Assembly: GCA_022813625.1 (NCBI GenBank)
Contig: JAKLMB010000004.1
Span: 1,488,001 to 1,552,000 of the forward strand
DNA from: Aaosphaeria pasadenensis
Lineage: Eukaryota > Ascomycota > Dothideomycetes > Pleosporales
Direction: 5' to 3'
Length of the DNA: 64,000 nt
A program made the position numbers and the translations under genes. The notes below the pieces were generated by a model. It was not told where the DNA came from. It saw only the letters and a list, made by a program, of their open reading frames with translations, and did not search any database. Numbering within the stretch: position 1 is the stretch's first letter; every line of letters begins with the position of its first letter. This document shows positions 49,201-59,915 of this stretch, piece after piece.

Positions 49201-50466
49201 TCAGGTGGAGTGAGTTAGGCTCCCACCATCGTCGTTCCCAGGTGGGGTGGTGAAGTTATCGTCGACGGGAGCTTCATCGCGCACTGATACCTCTGATTCC
49301 AACCGTGTACCGGATGCACCCGAGATCCCGTTTGAAGTTTGACGCGATCGTGCAGTCGAAGTCGCCGTGGAGTCGGTATCTGGGGTAGACGTCGTACTTG
49401 CACGACCTGATGATGACCCCACATGTTGTTGCAAGTTCTTGGAGCTCCCGGTATCTCCCAACGGCTCCACACCATCTGCCGAAGCGGATACGAAAGCGCC
49501 TTGTCCGCTCCGGAGTTTGTCTCCTGACGAATCGACGGTTCGCAACACCATCTCGTTGTCGAGTATTGGGTCAGTAGTGCTAGCTTTGGCATGCTCACCA
49601 TCCTGCAGGTCATTTCCACGTGGTTCGTTATGTTCAGGGAGATCTTGCTCATCTACACCCCGTCGGTAAGATAGGTCATCACTCCACCCCTCAGGTTCAT
49701 AGGTAGCTTCCTTGTCCTCGTCGGGATCGTGGATAGGGGATGCGCTGATCCACTGACGGCGCTTCGCATCCCACGTTTCTTGATAGAAGTTCTTGAACAA
49801 GACTTCAGATCCACTTGTGTCTACGAGTTCGTACCCCTCAGACGCTGCGTTTCGTCCACGCATGTAGGACTCACTGCCTCTCCTAAAGTCGTCACACGAT
49901 CTCAGCTCAGACATGTCACGGAACATGGTTGCATCATCAAATTGCACTCCCTTCCCATGTGTACTGACGCGGGCGCGCTTGCTCAAGCCTTGTGCGCCCA
50001 TGTCTGGCGACGACATTTGACTGCGGGCGCGCTTCGTGACTGAGGACGGCGGTGGTGCTTCTTCCGATGGACCCACTCCATCTGGACCCGGGGGATGACT
50101 GCCACGTTGTTGGGTGGGACCCCAGGCTCGACGCTGACGATCATCCGTCGATTGTAGCACGAAATTGGCAAGCTCCATGCGTGCTTCCATGTACTCGTTC
50201 AGCGCTTCTATCCTCCCCCTGAAGTTTGGCCTCCGCGACTTCATGATCTCCCAGTCGCCACTAGCCTGTCGCATCCTATCGTGAAGTGCTACGAAGGAGG
50301 AGCATTCATCGCATCCATTACGCTGCTCCCCTGACGGGACCGATGATGGGTCCGACACACTGGGTAGGTCGCAACCACAGGCAATACACTGAAGACCGCT
50401 AGTATCTATGTCCCAGTCCGGTGTGCCCGGGATGTCTGTGTCTAAAGCGTCTGAGACATCCATCAT
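49201..50466 (-). CDS. Hypothetical protein with N-terminal Cys cluster
   Basis: I do not recognise this protein. The frame is open from 50550, but the first ATG is at 50466 (MMDVSDALDTD), giving 421 residues. Near the N-terminus five cysteines lie close together (CIACGC at about residues 27-32 and CDEC at about 52-55), enough for one zinc site. A helical, charged segment follows (FRGRIEALNEYMEARMELANF). The centre carries two basic patches TKRARS and SKRARVS that could be nuclear localisation signals. Then comes SGSEVLFKNFYQETWDAKRRQWI, the best-ordered block. The last 170 residues are disordered, rich in Ser, Thr, Asp and Gly. Single exon, no membrane segment. A nuclear role is a guess. Confidence 0.68.
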   Translation of the reverse strand: MMDVSDALDTDIPGTPDWDIDTSGLQCIACGCDLPSVSDPSSVPSGEQRNGCDECSSFVALHDRMRQASGDWEIMKSRRPNFRGRIEALNEYMEARMELANFVLQSTDDRQRRAWGPTQQRGSHPPGPDGVGPSEEAPPPSSVTKRARSQMSSPDMGAQGLSKRARVSTHGKGVQFDDATMFRDMSELRSCDDFRRGSESYMRGRNAASEGYELVDTSGSEVLFKNFYQETWDAKRRQWISASPIHDPDEDKEATYEPEGWSDDLSYRRGVDEQDLPEHNEPRGNDLQDGEHAKASTTDPILDNEMVLRTVDSSGDKLRSGQGAFVSASADGVEPLGDTGSSKNLQQHVGSSSGRASTTSTPDTDSTATSTARSRQTSNGISGASGTRLESEVSVRDEAPVDDNFTTPPGNDDGGSLTHST

Positions 50467-51637
50467 GCAGGGCTCGGTGCTGGCGTCAACACAGTGGTGT
50501 GGCGTGTGTCTCTCACCAGCAACAGCGCGGTATGCGCTCGCCCTGAACACCTAGTACCTGGCGCCCGGCCGCCGCGGACGTGGACGTGGAACTGGACGTA
50601 AAATGGGGGGGTAAACAAGCACGGCGCGGTAGCCGTTGATAGGCTTCTGCGAGGAGGAAAGCAGACAAAGACCGCTGTCGTGACTGACTCCGCCTTCGCG
50701 ACCACGTTTTTTCGGGCCTTCCCGTACTCGAAGAAAGAAGAGGGTGTAGCCACTTGCACGAATGTGTGCCTGGGTGTGGCTCGAGAAGACTGGGACTAAG
50801 AAAGAATGTTCCCTTCCGGCTTGTTGGTTGTTGGTGTCGCCGCTTGCGTGGTTATCGTATGATTCTTGTTTGAACTAGCCTCGCGTTTTCCCCCAATGTC
50901 CTTTGTGGTGTACGAGGTAATGTAATGACAATGCAGTCTCCCGTACCCCGTACTGTACCACCTCTCTCGCTAATCTGGTCCTCGCCGGTTACCGAGACGC
51001 TGGGTCGCGTGTGCCGGAATGATACGCTCATCCAATCTGATCTCTTGTCTTTTGGGTGAAAGAGGGTGATCGGGCGAAGGCAGTGTCAAATGTGCGTCTG
51101 CTGTGCACTGTCTCTCACTTTCAAAATGGCATGGCTTGCTCCAGGTCTAGGACGGTTCTTAATGCTGGGAACATTACACTGTCAACGATGTGAGACATAT
51201 GTTTCTTACAGAGACAGCCGTTTCCAAGGCTTAGTATAAAGAGATAAGGGGAAGCTGCATACCTTCACCGTACGCTTACCCCCACTATGCGCTCTTCCAC
51301 TACGATGCCTTCTCCACCCACCACGTCCACATCGATACTTCGCTGAGCTTGATAACCTACACCATGGCTCTTTTCTTCATTCTAAGAGAGAGGGCTGAAT
51401 AACTTTCTAAACGTTGATCAAACTTCTATATTTCACAAGTTGGGGCAAAGTTCACGGGTCGTGACGGGTAGAGACATGATGGCCGTCATCTTCACGGTGA
51501 CGTCAGATACCATACATCGCCGACATGTTCACACATCAACATACGAGGACGAATATTCTGCAACCACGAACAAAGAAAACACCGCCTCGTACCTTTCCGC
51601 TACCCTCAATAAATATCGTTCTTCCGAACCACTTACC
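50467..51637. promoter_or_regulatory. Upstream region of the Cys-cluster protein gene
   Basis: The minus-strand gene's promoter must lie in the left part. The right part leads into the GST relic. No supported gene was seen, and several short frames overlap in conflict. Confidence 0.35.
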
Positions 51638-52290
51638 ATGGCTGCCGGCATCGCACCATCCACATCCGGAAACGCCTAGCAATAGGGAGATGGTATCTAT
51701 CTCCCTAGAAAAACTGATACCACAACGGCAGTTGATCTCGGGAGAAGAACGAACGAAAAACATCAGATTTCCCATCTGTGAAACCTAACGGCGGAATCCC
51801 AGCCATGGTCGACTAACAACTCCCGAGACGGCGCTCTCACGGTAGTAGAGCCCAGCGCCATGGTTCCTCAACCTCGCCGAAGGGGGGCGCTCGCTTTTCA
51901 GATTCCAAGATGTTGAAGCATAGGAGCGAGGTGCTATAATAGGTCTCCTTCTAGAATACGGTCGTCGGTCTGATGTAAGGGCAGGCCAGCCACTTCTTCC
52001 GCTACGTGCCGGCGGAGATCGCATATTCCATCGACTGGTACCAGAACGAAACGAGGCGCCTATATTGGGTGTTGGAGGCGCGTCTGGAATACCGGGATTA
52101 CCTCGTCGGGCGTGGCCAAGGCAAGTCCGGTGTCGCGGGCATGTCGACTTTCACGTGGGTGCGATGTGCGACGTGGGCGGGATTCGACCTTGAGAAGTTT
52201 GCGAGGCTCAGGGCGTGAACAGATGGGATTGAGGCTTGTCCGGCTGCGTAGATGGGCTTGTTGGTGCCCAGTGGAGAGGTTCAGATTGTG
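51638..52290 (+). pseudogene. Decayed Ure2-like glutathione S-transferase
   Basis: The remnant follows GST order. Near 51638 it begins MAAGIAPSTSGN. A frame change then gives TPSNREMVSISLEKL, matching the usual TPNGxKVSIxLEEL strand-helix. Another frame gives KPNGGIPAMVD (cis-Pro loop), then GALTVVEPSA where members have GALTVFESGA. The C-terminal helical domain is well preserved from 51979: GQASHFFRY, then YQNETRRLYWVLEARLEYRDYL and WVRCATWAGFDLEKF. In-frame stops occur at 51814 (TAA), 51976 (TAA, where Gln is usual in GPMQGQ), 52216 (TGA, where Trp is usual in LRAW) and 52249 (TAG, where Gln or Lys is usual). At least two frameshifts also occur. An active enzyme would conjugate glutathione to electrophiles; this copy cannot make one. 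Comparison with the family is from memory. Confidence 0.75.
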
Positions 52291-53966
52291 AAGTGGGGGG
52301 AGGATCCAGATCTTTCGGATCCGTTCAAAGGGTGTGTTATCAAAGCCCAAGAGTTGAAAGAGCAGCAGAACGGGCGATGGTGGCATTTCAGTGAGGGGAT
52401 TGACAATACATGTGATTTCGAGAAGCAGATGCAGTGCATGAAGGTGATGATGATTCGATTCGGACACATCCTTTTCTCGACAATTGCACAATGATCACGT
52501 TTGATCGACGATCGAAGATAGAGAGACAGGCAATGCCTGATACGCGTAGTATGTTATACATTGGTTCCAGTTGTAAGGTCAATAGTAGCAGCATTGAATA
52601 CCTGTATTGGATATATGAATGAGAATTCTACGGTGTTGTCAGAAAATATCCATTCGTAAGCTCTGGGACAGTCGGGAAACCTGAACAGCAAATCATATCA
52701 TATCATAAGAAGTTCGCTTAGATATTACTCAATCAGGCTTTTAAATCATTAATTTTTTTAATATGCCATTCCGTTTTATAATGGGAAATGCTTGTTGAGC
52801 ATAGTTACTTACAAATGGGACGGTCTCCAAACTATAAGAACAAGCAGACAGCCATTATAGAAGCCACTTTATTTTCCATGGTCGTAAGAACAGACTGTCA
52901 TAACCTGGGCATATTTTCAAAGTCTATGTCAATCTCTGGCATCTCGCATAATGATGATCTTGATGTGGTCAATCTAAGCGAAAGATGAGGACCTCTTTGG
53001 GCGTGGATCACTTTTAGCGCCAGATGTCGTCGCCTGATGTTGCACAATTCTCTCTTGAACAGGTTACAGTTTGTCTAATATTAACTACCTAACTATAATT
53101 CGTACATGGGTGAGGGTTTGCTTGGTGCAATTTCGTCGCAAGCCTCTTCTTGCGAATACAGTACTTACAATGTCACCGCCCAACTGAAAGTGTGATTTGT
53201 TTGGCGATACGCTTTGCTTCTGTACCACAGTATGCAGGTACCAAACATCTTCCAGTGGAGGGCAAGCAAGACATCTCATATCAACATTACTCCGTACTTA
53301 TGCTGCTCATCTCCTAAGTACATAGTAAATATTGTCTTACACCGCCATGGCTTGCGGAGAATTGGCATTTCATATCGTTTTCTCAGCCCAAACCTCAGCC
53401 TTGCACAAACACGAGCTATCCGTGCCACTCAAACGCACCATTTCAGCCAACGTGGAGTACGAACCTCCCGATTCGGAGTCAGCCAATGTCAAGATGGGAG
53501 TCGGGCCAATCACGACGGACGTGGAAATGAGCACCTGAACATCAGGCGTGGGCCGTAGTCGCGATGTCTGTCGAATGAGCCACAGTCCCTTCAGCCACCG
53601 CTCGCTGTCATTGGCTCGGAGCCTGGCATTTCGCTTTTGCATGTCGCTTTTGTCACACGGGTAGCCGACGATCATTGGAGATCCAAGTATAGTCCATAGC
53701 AGAGTTGGGGGCAATTATCACCCATTGTTTCGAATTGGGGAGATGCGACTAATGCGAAGGGAAGACCTGGGCGCAGCTTCAGGGTTCACCGGAATCGCTG
53801 CAATTTTTCACTTAAGAGCTGTGCAGCCAGCGCAGCTCGTCCAAGACCTCTTGGATCCTCTCTCGTCGTTTGGTCTTGCTTTATTCCTTTCCAGTGAGCC
53901 ATTTCGGTGCCGTCGAGCTTTTGTAGATATATTCCTTACTCATTTAATCGATTTAAGCTCTTCACG
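52291..53966. other. Intergenic region, partly AT-rich
   Basis: It has AT-rich sequence at about 52700-52780 and a TACTCCGTA motif at 53288-53296. Small overlapping frames on opposite strands at 53332-53714 cannot be told apart. The 3' part is presumed promoter and leader of the MARVEL gene. Confidence 0.35.
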
Positions 53967-54971
53967 ATGACCGGAACCCAGACCACCCCATCTAACGTGC
54001 TCCCCCTTCCCCGCTGGACACTGATCATCCATGGAGTCCAGGTTCTCTTGGCCATCATCATCCTAGGACTGGCAGCGTTTGGCGTGCACTGGATCGCATA
54101 CAATGCCTTGATCTTTGCCATAGTCTGCTCCATTCTTACCTTCGCGTTCTGCGGATACATAATCGGCACGACATTGTTCTTCCACGCGCTCTACAATGGC
54201 TTCATTGTTTTCGGCCTCCATGTCCTCATGTGCATCTTCTGGCTTTCGGAGATGGGCCTCGTCGCCAACCTGGCTCGCATCTGGGGCAGTCTGAGTTCGC
54301 TGTACGGATACTATGGCGGCTACGACTACTACTACAAGCGGGACCTGGAAGTGAGGTCGACTCTCAGCAAGAGAGAGAGCGTCCCGACGATCAAGCAGTA
54401 CTGGGGAGCATTGACTGCCGGCGCTCTATTCGGTGCTGCTGAGCTGTAAGTAACCCACCTTCTTCTCTCCGCAAGATCACTTCTAACATGGCCATCCACC
54501 AGGCTCCTCTGGGTCGGTTCTGGCGTCCTGGTCTTCATCTACCTGAACAAGCATCGCAAAAACGCAGCCAACAACACCCAAGCCCAACAGCTTCCCCCCT
54601 ACCCCCACAACCCCAACCAACCCGCAGCCGGACCCGAGAAGTTCGCGCAGACCGGCGTCCCTCAACAGCCTGCCCCCGTGTACCAGCAACAGCCACAGCA
54701 GCAACCCCAATTCCACAACGGGGTACCACAAGGCTACCAGGTGAGCCCACCATCCGCACCGCAGAGCCCGCAACAGCACTATGCCCAGCCGTACATGCAG
54801 CCCCAGCACACGGGTGGATATGGGCAGGATCCAGTCGGCCGCACTGTGAGCCCGCTGTCGCCGCCGCAGCATTCGCAACCGGCGTCGCAGTTCAACAATA
54901 ACCCCAATGCTTCGGAGCTGGCAGTCACGCCGCAGAATCCTAACGTCCCTGAGCTGTCGGGCGGAAGGTGA
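53967..54971 (+). CDS. MARVEL-domain membrane protein
   Basis: This is a predicted four-helix membrane protein of the MARVEL class, a group linked to membrane apposition and plasma-membrane subdomains. Exons are 53967-54445 and 54503-54971, joined by a GTAAGT...CCAG intron, giving 315 residues. An in-frame ATG 60 nt upstream is possible, but MTGTQTTPSN fits the cytosolic N-terminus better. Hydrophobic helices lie near residues 17-40, 46-68, 72-98 and 151-173. The loop between helices 3 and 4 is Tyr/Gly-rich (LYGYYGGYDYYYKRD). The last 140 residues are cytosolic and disordered, rich in Gln, Pro and Asn (QQQPQQQPQ). No cysteine pattern of claudins is seen. Function in this organism is not known. 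Confidence 0.85.
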
Positions 54972-56906
54972 ACGTTGCTTTGACTTGGGGAGGATGAGTA
55001 ATGAGGGTGGAAGATTCGGGTGTTGGGCGAAGAGCGAAGGGAGAAGAATGTTGATATGCTTTGCTTGCTTGCTCGTTGAATGGCGGGCGTTATTGTTGCT
55101 GTAATACCCAAAAATAATATCTCTTCAAATTGAAACTTGATGTTTTCTTATTCCTATGATGCTTGTCATTACTGTTGTTGTCAAACTTGAGATTAGGCCT
55201 CCAGTACGGGTGAGTTGTCATCCGTCTTGATTGCATGGTGATAGTATCCTACTTGCTGCCAGCAACATGCCTGTTTGGATGATGAAAAGGCTTAGTGATG
55301 CCACTTTGGCATTTATTCGCAGGAAACCGGACCCTTTTGTCGTTCAGAAATAATACGTTTAGCTCGGGTGTCCTTTGGGCCGGCGTGGTAGCAACGTGAG
55401 TTGGAGATACGAATGCTATGGACGAGCCATCCTCGCCCCGTTGCCGGGTCGCAGCTCTTAGCGTTCGTTGCGTGCGCCGATCAAATATAGATACATAGTT
55501 GCAGCACCGACTAACTAGCTCGCCGCATTATAGCTTTTTGTACCGTAACGGCGTAATCGTATACCGGGTTGATAGAATAGGCCTGAGACTAGGAAATGGC
55601 ACAGCACGCACCGACGAATTCTAGTGTTTCAGAATTCTTGTCATGTAGAATCTAATAGGTTGTGTGAGGGCATACGAGTAGATACGGCCATTAGTCACGC
55701 AGAGCAAGGAATTAGTTACATGTATCCTAAGTAGGTAAGTTATCGCCGCGACATGCGAGTCGTCAACCTTGCATGTTCGACGATCCCAATTCGCTGAGAG
55801 AATGGTTTTGTTGTGGCTCTGTCGTGGTCGAATTCGAAACAATTGATTATCGTTTTGTCGGGAGGATTGCAGGCTCTGTATGGAATAGACAGACATTTTT
55901 GGTGTAGTGTCGGAAGATAGATACTGTGGGTGGCAGGTGGGTGTATGGTTTGTATGGTGAATGAGGTGTGGTGTGGTTGTGAAGGGTCCAGTCACGCGGG
56001 CCATAACCCAAAAATAAACTCGAGTTAACCCTATTAGGGCAAGCATAAAAAAAGTGACGATACCGGATGGTATGATACGAGAAGTGAAGGAGAATACTGG
56101 ATGTTCCAGCCCACATGATTGGCGCAAGCATGTCAGCAAACGTGCTTCAAACTGCAGAGGAAAAGTCTACGGCACCGAGGAGACCGAGGAATTCCAATAC
56201 TGCTCTGCCATCGTTCGTCGCCATGGCATCATTCACGTTAATGCCGTCCAGGAAAGTCCAAGACGAGAGACGGGTCCTCGGTCCAAATTCGTCATGGTCG
56301 GTCTACAACTTAAGTATCGTAGCGGCATTTTCCCCACACCGTTTTTGATTCTTTTTATAGATGGATGGCCTTTGAGAGTGTCTCATTTGCCAGTTTTCCT
56401 TACCTACTGTGCCTACCTGCTTAGGTACATACTCGTAGACAGTACGAGCATCTATTGGAATACCTACAGACTACAGTGACCTGCCTGAATACACGACGAG
56501 TAACTTACTCATGCAACATCGTGTGGTGTGAGTAGATAATTCACCTAGGCCCTATACCTTGACCTTATGAGAAGCTTGATATCGCACTATCTCGTATCAT
56601 TCGCTCATCCATTGGTGGCCGGATTCCCATCCCCGTTCTCTTCACGGGCCGGTTTGTCAACCCACCCACCTGGGTATGGGTAGCATGGAAAAAATACGTT
56701 CCGTGCGAGGTTCCACTCGTATACACTACTGTGACGGTATAGAAAACCATGGATACCCAAGTCCCATCACCCCAGGAATTCAGAATCCCATCCTCCCAGT
56801 AACCATCTAAATAATAGTAAAATCTTCCCAGGACTTTGGTTTCACTCGCTCAACCAAAAGTCCATTACGGGATAATAAGAGATTTTATATATTCATATCC
56901 ACCAGT
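54972..56906. other. Intergenic region, 1.9 kb
   Basis: A region after the MARVEL gene with a TAGGTAC-type cluster near 56400-56430 and AT-rich sequence before 56907. A 172-codon minus-strand frame at 55621-56139 has no family resemblance and looks accidental. Confidence 0.35.
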
Positions 56907-58259
56907 ATGGCGCCCAACCATCCCCATCGCGCATCCATTCGCTCGTTCGGAAGCGCCTATCCACCACCCAGTTACGATATCCGCACCAAGGACGACTTCC
57001 GGTCGCAATTAGAAGAAACCACTCAAAGACCTCCACGCTCGACCAGATCGAAGATAATATCTAATGTAATACTCGCCTTCACAATCTCGCTACTCCTACT
57101 TTCGTTGGCCCTCGGCATCCTACTATGCATCGCGGGAACCAGTTCGTCTACGACCAACAACAAGTCAAAAATCCTTCTATCAGATTACAACGTCCTGGAA
57201 ATCCCCATAAAATACGACTTCCTATGCTCTCCGACCGAATCATTGCGAGAATGTACCCCGGAGTGGTTCGTCAGGATGTATCTCGACGGCGTATGGGCAT
57301 ACCATCACGACCCTAACACTCCGGACACTCCCTCTTCACTGCACCAGATCCACGCCAGCCCGGGGAAGACCTTCAACCTGACCTCGATCCTCACCATCAT
57401 GGACTCGAACATCCCTCTCCAATCTTCCCAGGCGAGCCAAAACTACACCATACCCACGCAACCAACCCTTCACCTCACCACCTCAGCCCCTATCTCCACC
57501 CTCCCGACCTTCGCAACCCTCCTGGTCTCTATGTCCCTAACCCTCCTAACCACCCTCCTCCTCCCCATTACCCCAACGATTCTATCAACCCATCAAAAAC
57601 GCCCCTTCGTCCTCATTTTCACACTCCTCCCGTACATACCCCTCATCACCGCCCTCGCCTGCAACATCTTCGCCCTCACCTACCTCCGCTCAAAAGCCAG
57701 CGCCGCCATATCCCAACTCCTCACCGACACCCTCTACAGCGCCAGCCCCAACGGACATCCCGAAGCCCACCTCGGAACCCCCTTCCTCACCCTCTCAGCC
57801 ATCAGCATCGGCGCACAAGGCCTCGCCCTCTTCTCCCACGCCCTATACCTGTACCTCTCCTCCCCCTCGTTCTCCTTCTCCCGCTCCCCCTCCTCCACCG
57901 AAACGACAGAAGAAGAACCCGCCATCGAACTCCCCCTCTCCCCATTGAAAGACCCCAAGCGCGCGAGCGCCACCTCCAAAAAGAACGACGCGCCCCTCTC
58001 CGACGAAGAGCTCATCCGCATAGCGGAGCTCCAGACCCTCGAGACGCTCCAGTGGCGGCAGAGCAGGGACTCGATATCCGAGATCTCGCGGCAGTCGTTC
58101 TCGCGGACGCCGGAGCGCAGGCTGAGTTACGTGCTCGAGCCGCCGAAGAGGTTGGTCATTGGGGATGAGGTGTTTGCTGCGGCGGGAGCGGGGGCGAATG
58201 GGGGTGGGCATGTGAGGAGGGGGAGTCTTTCGAGGACGTTGACGCATGATTCGGTTTAA
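56907..58259 (+). CDS. Four-TM membrane protein, SUR7/PalI-like topology
   Basis: This is a 450-residue, single-exon protein. The first 47 residues are cytosolic and basic. TM1 lies near residues 48-75. A loop of about 120 residues with N-glycosylation-type sites (NLT, NYT) and a Cys pair (FLCSPTESLREC) follows. TM2-TM4 lie near 196-222, 228-252 and 288-312, and a long cytosolic tail contains an ELIRIAELQTLETLQWRQSRDSISE helix and Arg/Ser-rich sites. One helix, a long extracellular loop and three further helices match the SUR7/PalI group, but the group's diagnostic Gly-Leu-Trp-Cys motif is not evident. The call rests on topology. The coding sequence is C-rich at third positions, unlike the flanking DNA. 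Confidence 0.7.
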   Translation: MAPNHPHRASIRSFGSAYPPPSYDIRTKDDFRSQLEETTQRPPRSTRSKIISNVILAFTISLLLLSLALGILLCIAGTSSSTTNNKSKILLSDYNVLEIPIKYDFLCSPTESLRECTPEWFVRMYLDGVWAYHHDPNTPDTPSSLHQIHASPGKTFNLTSILTIMDSNIPLQSSQASQNYTIPTQPTLHLTTSAPISTLPTFATLLVSMSLTLLTTLLLPITPTILSTHQKRPFVLIFTLLPYIPLITALACNIFALTYLRSKASAAISQLLTDTLYSASPNGHPEAHLGTPFLTLSAISIGAQGLALFSHALYLYLSSPSFSFSRSPSSTETTEEEPAIELPLSPLKDPKRASATSKKNDAPLSDEELIRIAELQTLETLQWRQSRDSISEISRQSFSRTPERRLSYVLEPPKRLVIGDEVFAAAGAGANGGGHVRRGSLSRTLTHDSV

Positions 58260-58865
58260 GGGGGGATGCGGCGGGGATGTGTATGATGATTATGAGAGAA
58301 TGATTGCTACGACGTATGTACATGTGCATGGGAAAATGGATTTGTCGTAATTTTTAGCGGGTGATATCGCATCATCATAACGATCATTGATAGTGTATGT
58401 AGTATGGTACCTATGTATATGCATAGGGTTACCAGTAATATAAAATGCAATAGTAACTTCATCGTTACTCCCTATACGAACAAAAAAACCCTCCTGTGAA
58501 ATCGCCGCTTGTTTACTAAAGGCGATGGTGAAGCGTTACGATCTCCCTCAACCTCAACTCCCTGTCCCTTCTACACTTCATTACCATCCCATCCGCATCT
58601 CCACATCTATCCAAGTCATCAATCTAATTCAGAACACAGCCGTCGCCCAAACCCTCCAACCATCATCCGCCTCCCTATCACGTCCACGTTCCTCCTCCAC
58701 TCGCCTCGCTCTACGCACCCACGCATCAAAACAGCAAACCGCAACAAGAATCACATGAATCGCCCTTCATACACACATCGAAACCACGTCAGCCAAATTT
58801 CTCTCTCTCTCTCCCTCTCCAACAAACCAATTCAAAAGGGGGAAACGAAAAGGAAAAGAGAAAAC
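58260..58865. other. Spacer between convergent membrane-protein genes
   Basis: This 0.6-kb spacer separates the ends of the 56907-58259 (plus) and 58866-59279 (minus) genes. It contains a CT microsatellite (CTCTCTCTCTC at about 58801-58815) and no supported gene. Confidence 0.4.
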
Positions 58866-59279
58866 TTACATGACACCACCCACACAACCCCACTTAACCC
58901 TCTCAACCTCCCCCCTCCACCCGTACCCATCCCCTCTTCTCCCCATCCCATAGTCATCATCTTCGGGAACAAAAAATTCCACAAACGCCGCCACCATCGG
59001 TAGCACGAGCGCCATCGCCTCGCACGCCAACAGCGGATACAACCCCAGCCGCCTGATGCCGTCGCCGGGGGTCGCGGTAAGCGCCAGGATCTCGGCGTTG
59101 TCGAGGACGAGGAGGACGGCGAGGGAGATGTAGAGGAGGGCGGCGTTGTCGGCGGGGAGGGTGGTGAAGGGGATGGGGTGCAGGGTTAGGTAGAGGGTTG
59201 TTAGGAAGGTGGCGTGGGTGCCGGCGAGGGAGAGGAGGCGAAGGGTTAGTTGGAGGGATTTTAGGGGTGCGAGGGGCAT
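58866..59279 (-). CDS. Small hydrophobic membrane protein
   Basis: I do not recognise this 137-residue, single-exon protein. It has three likely membrane helices near residues 10-33, 44-67 and 80-103 (for example LLYISLAVLLVLDNAEILAL and YPLLACEAMALVLPMVAAFV), short loops and an acidic-Gly tail EDDDYGMGRRGDGYGWRG. The codons are strongly G/C-ending, in contrast to the AT-rich flanks, which supports a real gene. The start at 59279 gives MPLAPLKSLQ, and no better upstream ATG was seen. It converges with the four-TM gene 56907-58259, but no functional link can be inferred. Confidence 0.62.
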   Translation of the reverse strand: MPLAPLKSLQLTLRLLSLAGTHATFLTTLYLTLHPIPFTTLPADNAALLYISLAVLLVLDNAEILALTATPGDGIRRLGLYPLLACEAMALVLPMVAAFVEFFVPEDDDYGMGRRGDGYGWRGEVERVKWGCVGGVM

Positions 59280-59915
59280 CGTGGTGGAGATGGATGTTGA
59301 GGGTTGTATGGTGTACGAAGTGGTGGTGGTGAAGTCTCAGACGTTGGTGGTAGGGTCCTGGTATAACTTCCGAGGATTTTAGAGGTTTGAACTGGATTGA
59401 TTCTGCGTGGATTCCGAGGTGTAGGTGTAGGTGGACCTATTTTGTTTGTAATTTGTAGTCGTGGGTTCAGGTAGGACGACTGTATTCGTCTGATTGAGTT
59501 TGCTGGAAGTTGCGTCACGGCGAGCACGAATCGAGGCAGTCACTTCCCACGAGATTGCAATCACTCGTGTTCTACCGTGTCGGATACTAACTTCTGTAGT
59601 GAAGACGCTGCTTCGGGAAGGGCAATGAGTTGGTTCTCCGTCACGAGCGTTGTGGAATGACAAACATATCGATTGTTGCACAACCGTCTGCATGATAGTG
59701 GGGTTCGTTGAACACTGTGTATCATAGACAATAGCCCATGGCATCTTTTGAAATTTTGCTTCTCTAATTGAATTGAAAACGACTTGAAGTAAAGTCATGG
59801 AGGTCATTGCTCTTACTTGAACAAGGATTGTCTAAAACACTAGATATCAGCGCTATATCAGCCGAATGGTAACGCCTTTCCAATGCAACCTTGATCTATG
59901 GGGGTATCTAATTCA
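59280..59915. other. Intergenic spacer
   Basis: This 0.6-kb spacer is upstream of the small membrane-protein gene and downstream of the cytochrome b5 gene, both on the minus strand. The promoter of the former should lie here. A 142-codon minus-strand frame (59379-59807) has no recognisable content. Confidence 0.35.

Noticed and set aside
53332..53714. Overlapping plus (68 codons) and minus (114 codons) frames
   Set aside because: Both are short and unrecognised. Either could be chance, so no gene is called.
55621..56139. 172-residue minus-strand frame
   Set aside because: Composition is His/Thr-rich and AT-driven, with no motif; it looks accidental.
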